Below are positions 59,245 to 64,000 of a DNA stretch of 64,000 bases, piece after piece. Positions within the stretch are counted from its first letter, which is position 1; every line of letters starts with the position of its first letter. Origin of the DNA: Skeletonema tropicum (lineage: Eukaryota > Bacillariophyta > Thalassiosirophyceae > Thalassiosirales > Thalassiosiraceae). The notes under the pieces were generated by a model. The model was not told where the DNA came from. It saw nothing but the letters and a program-made list of their open reading frames with translations, and ran no database searches. A program made the translations under genes and the position numbers. The stretch spans positions 372,001 through 436,000 of the forward strand of contig CM074143.1 in NCBI GenBank assembly GCA_037178625.1. Reading direction: 5' to 3'.

Positions 59245-61246
59245 GATGATCAAGTGAAGTTTGGAAGTGATCACGTGAAAGCTGTTTTTCTTTGTATGCC
59301 TGTAATGGGGGAGGTAGAGACGAAACATTGAAACATAAGAGGGTGAGTGTGTAGTAAATAGAATTACGCGCAGATGAACATCAAGAGATAGTCATGTTGT
59401 GTGTAATTTGATGCGCGATGTAATGATGATATTATGTTCACCACATCATGCGTCTATGCTGCACAGCTGTGCAATTTATGGGAGGAGAACAAATACTCAA
59501 ATACAAATACGTACCTTAGGCGTAGGGATTGATTGGTACAATAATTGGAGACAGCCGCAACAGCTACAGCGGAGGGCTCTCTTGGTTGTGTTGAATTTGA
59601 ATAATCAACTCTGTCATTGTATCAACATTGTCGAGACAAAGACGTGTTACGTTGTGTGGAAAATGAACGAAGACGAGGTAGTGTTGGTGGATCAGAGTTA
59701 GTTACAGATGGAAAGAAAGAAGAATATATATCAATGTTACCAACGACAACGACTCTCTACTCTACTTCTACTCACCTCCTTTAATTATTTATGATAACGG
59801 CGGACAATTATTATGCTATCGTTGCGTCGAGGAGCGGTTGGCCACCGTTTTTGTCAATTGAGGATTCGCGTTTCGCGTGAGAGCGGAAATAATCCGGAGT
59901 CACGTCGATCCTGTCGGCAGTTTCTTCAATTCAAAAAGTTAACCGGTACTCTGGGGCCTCAAATTTGGCAAAGGAATCAATAATGACAGAAATAATTTTT
60001 CCCTTCCCTTCTCAATGAACAGAAAATATTTGAAGCGGTCAAAAATACACATATGTAGGAATAAGTACTTTTGGGGGGCAGTACTGACCCCTGAAAGTCG
60101 GATGGAGAATCCACTGGATCATTTTCACGACTCCTATGTTCCTTCATAGGAATCAGTTAGGTTTCAAATGGAATGTGAACTCAGGCAGTTCACGCGTGCA
60201 GTTTTAAATTTGACTTGATAAGATAAACGGTCAGTCGTCGAGTCAGCTCTCTCTCTAGCTAGAGATAGAGTACTGTTCATTTGAGTTCAGTTTGCAAGTC
60301 GAATTTGAATATCGGGCCTATGGTGGCGAATAAGGTATCGATAAGATCCTAATGGCCAAGGGATGAAGATTACCACTGCAAGTAAGGTCAAAACCCTTCT
60401 AGTTACTGTGTGATTGAGGGTCGTAGGAAGCCATTTTTCACCATGGTTTGGGTCCATTTTTGATGGTTGAAGGCATTTGAGTACCGCATGCACGTAGGAA
60501 TCAGCTAAAAAATAAACGGTACTGGTTTTTATCTCAACTCCAAAAACTTCAAGTTGGAGCAAGTTGGACGAGGTTGCTTAATTGTGCGACGCTTAGCACT
60601 TTTGCTACCCACATAATCACAAACGGCGGTCAGATAGTCGCGCGGAGAGAGAACTGACGAGCGCGACGATATAAAGACGGAGCTGAAACTCCCACCAGAA
60701 AAAAAGTTAAGCGTCGCACAAAATAGGTCAATAGATATTCATTACAAATGGACAGTACATCGGTCAGGTTAGATACATTTGAATTTGGGTACCTATGCAT
60801 GCAGGTACGATACTTACTTAGGTATGCATGAGATGACTGTGTCAAAAATATATATATATTCCTAAAAAGGAGCGAGCGAGAACCGAGAACTTGAACCAGG
60901 AGTGGGTGAGTGTTGGAACTGTGAATCGGGGTTCTCTAGACAACACAAAACGTGAGAAACCCAACAAGAAACTATTTTACTGTGACGTAGTAAAAGGCTC
61001 ATCTTGAAGAGCCAAGATATGGAGGAAGACCTCAAGATACGGAGGATGAGCACCATGAGCCTCAACAGCCAAGGATGCTCTTACTTTATCAACTATGTTA
61101 GTGCTTCGTGAATAACATAGTAATACGTTTGTTTACTGGATAGAGTATCTTGTCGGTGGTAATAGGCTGGAGCGGTAGTCTTCGTCGTTGGGCCCTGACC
61201 GGATTTTATCTTCAACACATAGTTGATAAAGTCACAGGTTGTCAGA
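59245..61246. other. 2-kb stretch: PS-B upstream flank, then leader of a Copia element
   Basis: 59255-59790 resembles the PS-A upstream flank. An inverted-repeat unit lies at 60582-60719. The 5' LTR of the Copia element should lie near 60850-61200, but I cannot fix its ends or a primer-binding site; TGTTGGAACT at about 60912 is a possible start. CTTTATCAACTATG (61084-61097) is exactly inverted at 61218-61231, just before the gag start. Confidence 0.5.
60582..60719. repeat. 138-bp foldback with 14-bp perfect ends
   Basis: TTGTGCGACGCTTA at 60582-60595 is exactly inverted at 60706-60719; a T/A-rich run follows each inside. A second inner pair GTCGCGC and GCGCGAC lies within. It could be a tiny MITE or a structured RNA. 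No clear target duplication. Confidence 0.65.
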
Positions 61247-63181
61247 ATGGGAACCGAATCTCCCACCGAGGGTGGGGACGTTAAGCCCGACACCAGCAGT
61301 AACAACAACAACAACAACAACAACAACAGGCAAGGTGGCAGGAATAGAAAGAAAAAGGGTAATAAACACCACCAGACCAACTATGGCAAAAGCAACTTCA
61401 CCGGCCACAACAAATCGCTCGGAACCATCACCAGTGGCGGACCGCCCTCCGATACTGTCACACAGTTCACCGACTTCCGTCAAAGTCTCAGCACGCATGC
61501 CGCAGAAAATCTCGGCAGTCTGGTTGCGCAGTCAATAGAAAACTTGAAGAAAGTGGAGGTGAAGGAGCCTGTCGATGCGGACTACATCAAGAAGGACGAA
61601 AAGGGTAATGAGCTACCCATGACAAAAATCGATGAGCTGAAGTTTACCAAGGACTACGACATCTACACAAAGGAGAAGAAAACCTTGGACGAACACCTCA
61701 GGAGAATGTACCACATCGCCCTCGGCCAGATAGACGAAGGGTCAAAGGCAACATTGGAGGAAAATTCCGGTTTTGCAGATGTGAAGGCCAGCATGGACGT
61801 CATCAAACTCCTTAAGATGCTTGAAAGCATGTGCTTCAACAGTGATTCCACCACCGAGCCCTTCTTTGCACTAATACAGGCTCTCCTTAGCCTACTCACC
61901 TTTAAGCAGGGTGACCGTCACCTGGATACCTACTACAAGAAGTTCTCCGAGACTCTCCAGGCCTGCAACGAAGCGTTTGGTGGCAAGAACAAATTATTGG
62001 ATGCTTTGTCGGGCCGATATGTTACACTTATCTGCACGGAGAAGGGTACTGATGAGGCCTCACTCAGCCCTGACATCAAGGAGGATTACGAGAAACAAGG
62101 ACGCGAGCGGATGGAAGCCATGCTATTCCTTGTCAATGCTGACCGCTCACGGTATGGTACCACTGTCGATGCCCTGCGCCAAGATTACATCAAGGGAACG
62201 TCATCGTACCCCAAGAATCTCAACACTGCATACGCCCTACTCAGATCAGTGAAGGTCACGAAAAAGGCGCCTTATGTCCCTAGCGATACTGGGCACACTT
62301 TTAACCAGAATGGAGAGTCCCTAGTGAACGATGGAGACGATGACGATAAAAACAAAGTATGGCCGCCGTGCCCCCGATGTGGCAGAACCAACCACCCTCG
62401 GACGGAATGCCGTGCCAAGTGGCATGATAATGGTGAGCGCCTTCCTCCTGATGATGGTACACTCCTTCACATGGAAGAGATACAATCAGTTGGTGAAGTC
62501 GAGGATGAGGAGGTGATTGAGAATGAGGATGCATCGGTCGAAGTAAGTGCAGATGATGATATTATTCGTTGCAGTATTGACTATGATTATGACGAGCTCA
62601 TGTTCCACCAATCCGATACCTACAGCACGTGTTCTAAGAATGGAAATGAAATCCCTGCGGAATGGATACTGCTAGACTCTCAAAGTTCCATTGACGTGTT
62701 CTGCAATGAGAAGCTTCTGTCTCAGATTTACACGGCGAAGACGACTATGAGGATTCGATGCAACGCAGGGGTGAAGCAAACAAATTTAAGGGGTTATCTG
62801 TCTGGTTATGGATGGGTGTGGTATTATCCTGAAGGGATTGCCAACATTCTATCGCTTAGCCGGGTCAAGGAGCAGTTCAGGGTCACATACGACTCGTCTA
62901 CCAACAACTGCTTCCAAGTTCACAAGAACAATGGGAAGATTCTTAATTTCAGGGAGGCATCACGACGGCTGTACTATTTCAACACTGCCGATCGGGATGA
63001 GGAGCATAGTCTTTTAGTCAATACTGTAGCGGATAATATAAATCAATTTTCTGCTTATGATGTTGCGAATGCACGGAAAGCTCGCAGTCTATCTCCAGCG
63101 GATCATCGGTCGTCCGGCAACAAAAGATTTCATGCGGTATGTGAAGGAGAATCTTATCCCCAACTGTCCCATCACCACTAG
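61247..63181 (+). CDS. Copia gag-protease frame
   Basis: The start MGTESP at 61247 is preferred over an upstream Met at 61223. An Asn tract from (AAC)n and a basic KKKGNKHH region open the protein. The gag body has helical segments (KTLDEHLRRMYHIALGQ, FFALIQALLSLLTFKQGD). A zinc knuckle CPRCGRTNHPRTEC fits C-x2-C-x4-H-x4-C near residue 385. The aspartic protease site reads EWILLDSQSSIDVF, with DSQ in place of DTG/DSG, as is usual in these diatom elements. After ILSLSRVKEQFRV and YYFNTA the frame continues only to 63181 because of the frame change. Confidence 0.88.
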   Translation: MGTESPTEGGDVKPDTSSNNNNNNNNNRQGGRNRKKKGNKHHQTNYGKSNFTGHNKSLGTITSGGPPSDTVTQFTDFRQSLSTHAAENLGSLVAQSIENLKKVEVKEPVDADYIKKDEKGNELPMTKIDELKFTKDYDIYTKEKKTLDEHLRRMYHIALGQIDEGSKATLEENSGFADVKASMDVIKLLKMLESMCFNSDSTTEPFFALIQALLSLLTFKQGDRHLDTYYKKFSETLQACNEAFGGKNKLLDALSGRYVTLICTEKGTDEASLSPDIKEDYEKQGRERMEAMLFLVNADRSRYGTTVDALRQDYIKGTSSYPKNLNTAYALLRSVKVTKKAPYVPSDTGHTFNQNGESLVNDGDDDDKNKVWPPCPRCGRTNHPRTECRAKWHDNGERLPPDDGTLLHMEEIQSVGEVEDEEVIENEDASVEVSADDDIIRCSIDYDYDELMFHQSDTYSTCSKNGNEIPAEWILLDSQSSIDVFCNEKLLSQIYTAKTTMRIRCNAGVKQTNLRGYLSGYGWVWYYPEGIANILSLSRVKEQFRVTYDSSTNNCFQVHKNNGKILNFREASRRLYYFNTADRDEEHSLLVNTVADNINQFSAYDVANARKARSLSPADHRSSGNKRFHAVCEGESYPQLSHHH

Positions 63182-64000
63182 GGATATCTTGAACGCGGAG
63201 ACAATCTGGGGCCCTGACATTGGATCCCTCAAAGGAAAGACGGTGCGACAACGTCCGGCACCCATTCGTGTCACCGTTACTGATCTACCACCGCAGATCA
63301 TGCCAAATTACCGTGACGTCACCCTATCTGTTGACATAATGAAGGTGACCGGCATTCCCTTCCTGTTATCTATCAGCCGACACATCAAGTTTGGATCGGC
63401 CGGTAAGCTGGACACAATGAAAGACGCTCACATCCTTAAACACTTCAAGGCGATTGTCAGTGCTTATGCCATTCGAGGCTTCAGGGTAACAATCATGCTA
63501 GCGGATGGCCAATTTGAATCGATGCGAGGAGACATTGCAGACTTACATGTTCATCTTCATGTGGTTGCTCGTGATGATCACGTGCCCGAGATCGAGCGTT
63601 ACATCCGGACCATCAAGGAGCGTACCCGTGCATCCTACAATATTATGCCTTTCCAGCATGTCCCGCCTATCTTCGTAATCGAAATGGTGTACAGCGCCGT
63701 CTGGTGGCGCAATATGTTCCCTCTGTCGACGGGCATCTCCACCACTCAGAGTCCCGCTGAGATTGTTCTCAATCGTAAGCTTGACCACAACAAACACTGC
63801 GGGGTTGAACTCTTCGAGTATGCTCAGACACACGAAGAGCATGACAACTCCATGTCCCCTCGCACTATTGGTGCTATTGCCACCCGCCCTACTGGGGACG
63901 GTTCGTACAACTTCATCAGCCTATCTACGGGACGCGTCATCAACAGACGCAGCTTCACCCGCCTCCCTTTACCTGAGGATGCCATAACAAGGGTCCACCA
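63096..64000 (+). pseudogene. Copia integrase, out of frame with gag, cut by window end
   Basis: The frame carrying RIIGRPATKDFMRYV begins at about 63096, one base off from the gag-protease frame. The DDE core is complete: VTLSVDIMKVTG (Asp), VTIMLADGQFE (Asp) and VPEIERYIRTIKERTR (Glu). C-terminal HEEHDNSMSPRTIGA and GRVINRRSFTRLP are typical of the group. The shift could be a mutation, an error or a translational frameshift; no slippery heptamer is evident at the site. It continues past the window. Confidence 0.85.

Larger units (their letters stand above)
61247..64000 (+). mobile_element. Ty1/Copia (CoDi-type) retrotransposon, 5' part
   Basis: Gag, zinc knuckle, protease and integrase occur in Copia order on one strand. 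The integrase text (PEIERYIRT, HEEHDNSM) is the kind found in diatom Copia elements. The RT and 3' LTR lie beyond the window. A single frame change at about 63093 breaks gag-protease from integrase. Confidence 0.9.

Overview
This window reads as nuclear DNA of a diatom, probably a centric one; no species is claimed. Evidence: small GT-AG introns (93 to 264 bp in six genes resolved here), plastid presequences with a signal peptide followed by an 'ASAF'-like motif (VSAF, CDAF, VSCF), a Copia integrase of the diatom CoDi type, long Pro/Ser repeat proteins on a signal anchor, and lineage-typical LRR and MYND families. Genes are dense, single-copy and often divergently paired. No tRNA, rRNA or CRISPR was seen.

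Layout. 1-6650: two broken gene remnants, a frameshifted LRR gene and a plastid-type ABC1 kinase. 7512-16089: MYND protein, a two-exon DUF445 membrane protein, a plastid PPR protein, and a coiled-coil protein with a glutaredoxin-like domain. 16090-18330: gene-free diverged tandem duplication. 18331-19832: heat-shock factor. 20270-22317: complete PIF/Harbinger transposon (TTA target duplication, terminal inverted repeats, one frameshifted transposase). 22403-38827: housekeeping genes (glycosyltransferase-like, DDX3/DED1 helicase, plastid RsfS, membrane proteins, PAP/fibrillin, NUDIX, ATG16).

39847-59244 is the most unusual part. Two paralogous proteins (here PS-A and PS-B) share a signal anchor, a Cys-rich WYC module, long Pro/Ser repeats and a Lys/Ser-rich tail ending RFLR; they look like secreted cell-wall or silica-associated proteins, but this is inference. 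Their flanks match on both sides, so they come from one segmental duplication. Mobile DNA lies between them: a TTAA-flanked inverted-repeat element 9 bp upstream of the PS-A start codon (PS-B preserves the empty site), a TA-flanked MITE, and a 9,883-bp tyrosine-recombinase retrotransposon of the DIRS order. The last has the split direct repeats A1-ORFs-B1A2-B2 that define PAT/Kangaroo-like elements, an RT-RNase H ORF, an overlapping tyrosine-recombinase ORF with a Cys-rich front, and a gag-like frame separated from RT by one in-frame TGA.

61247-64000: the 5' part of a Copia element (gag, protease, frameshift, integrase), cut by the window end. The host genes do not form a single pathway; the clearest common theme is plastid gene expression and maintenance (PPR, RsfS, fibrillin, ABC1 kinase).
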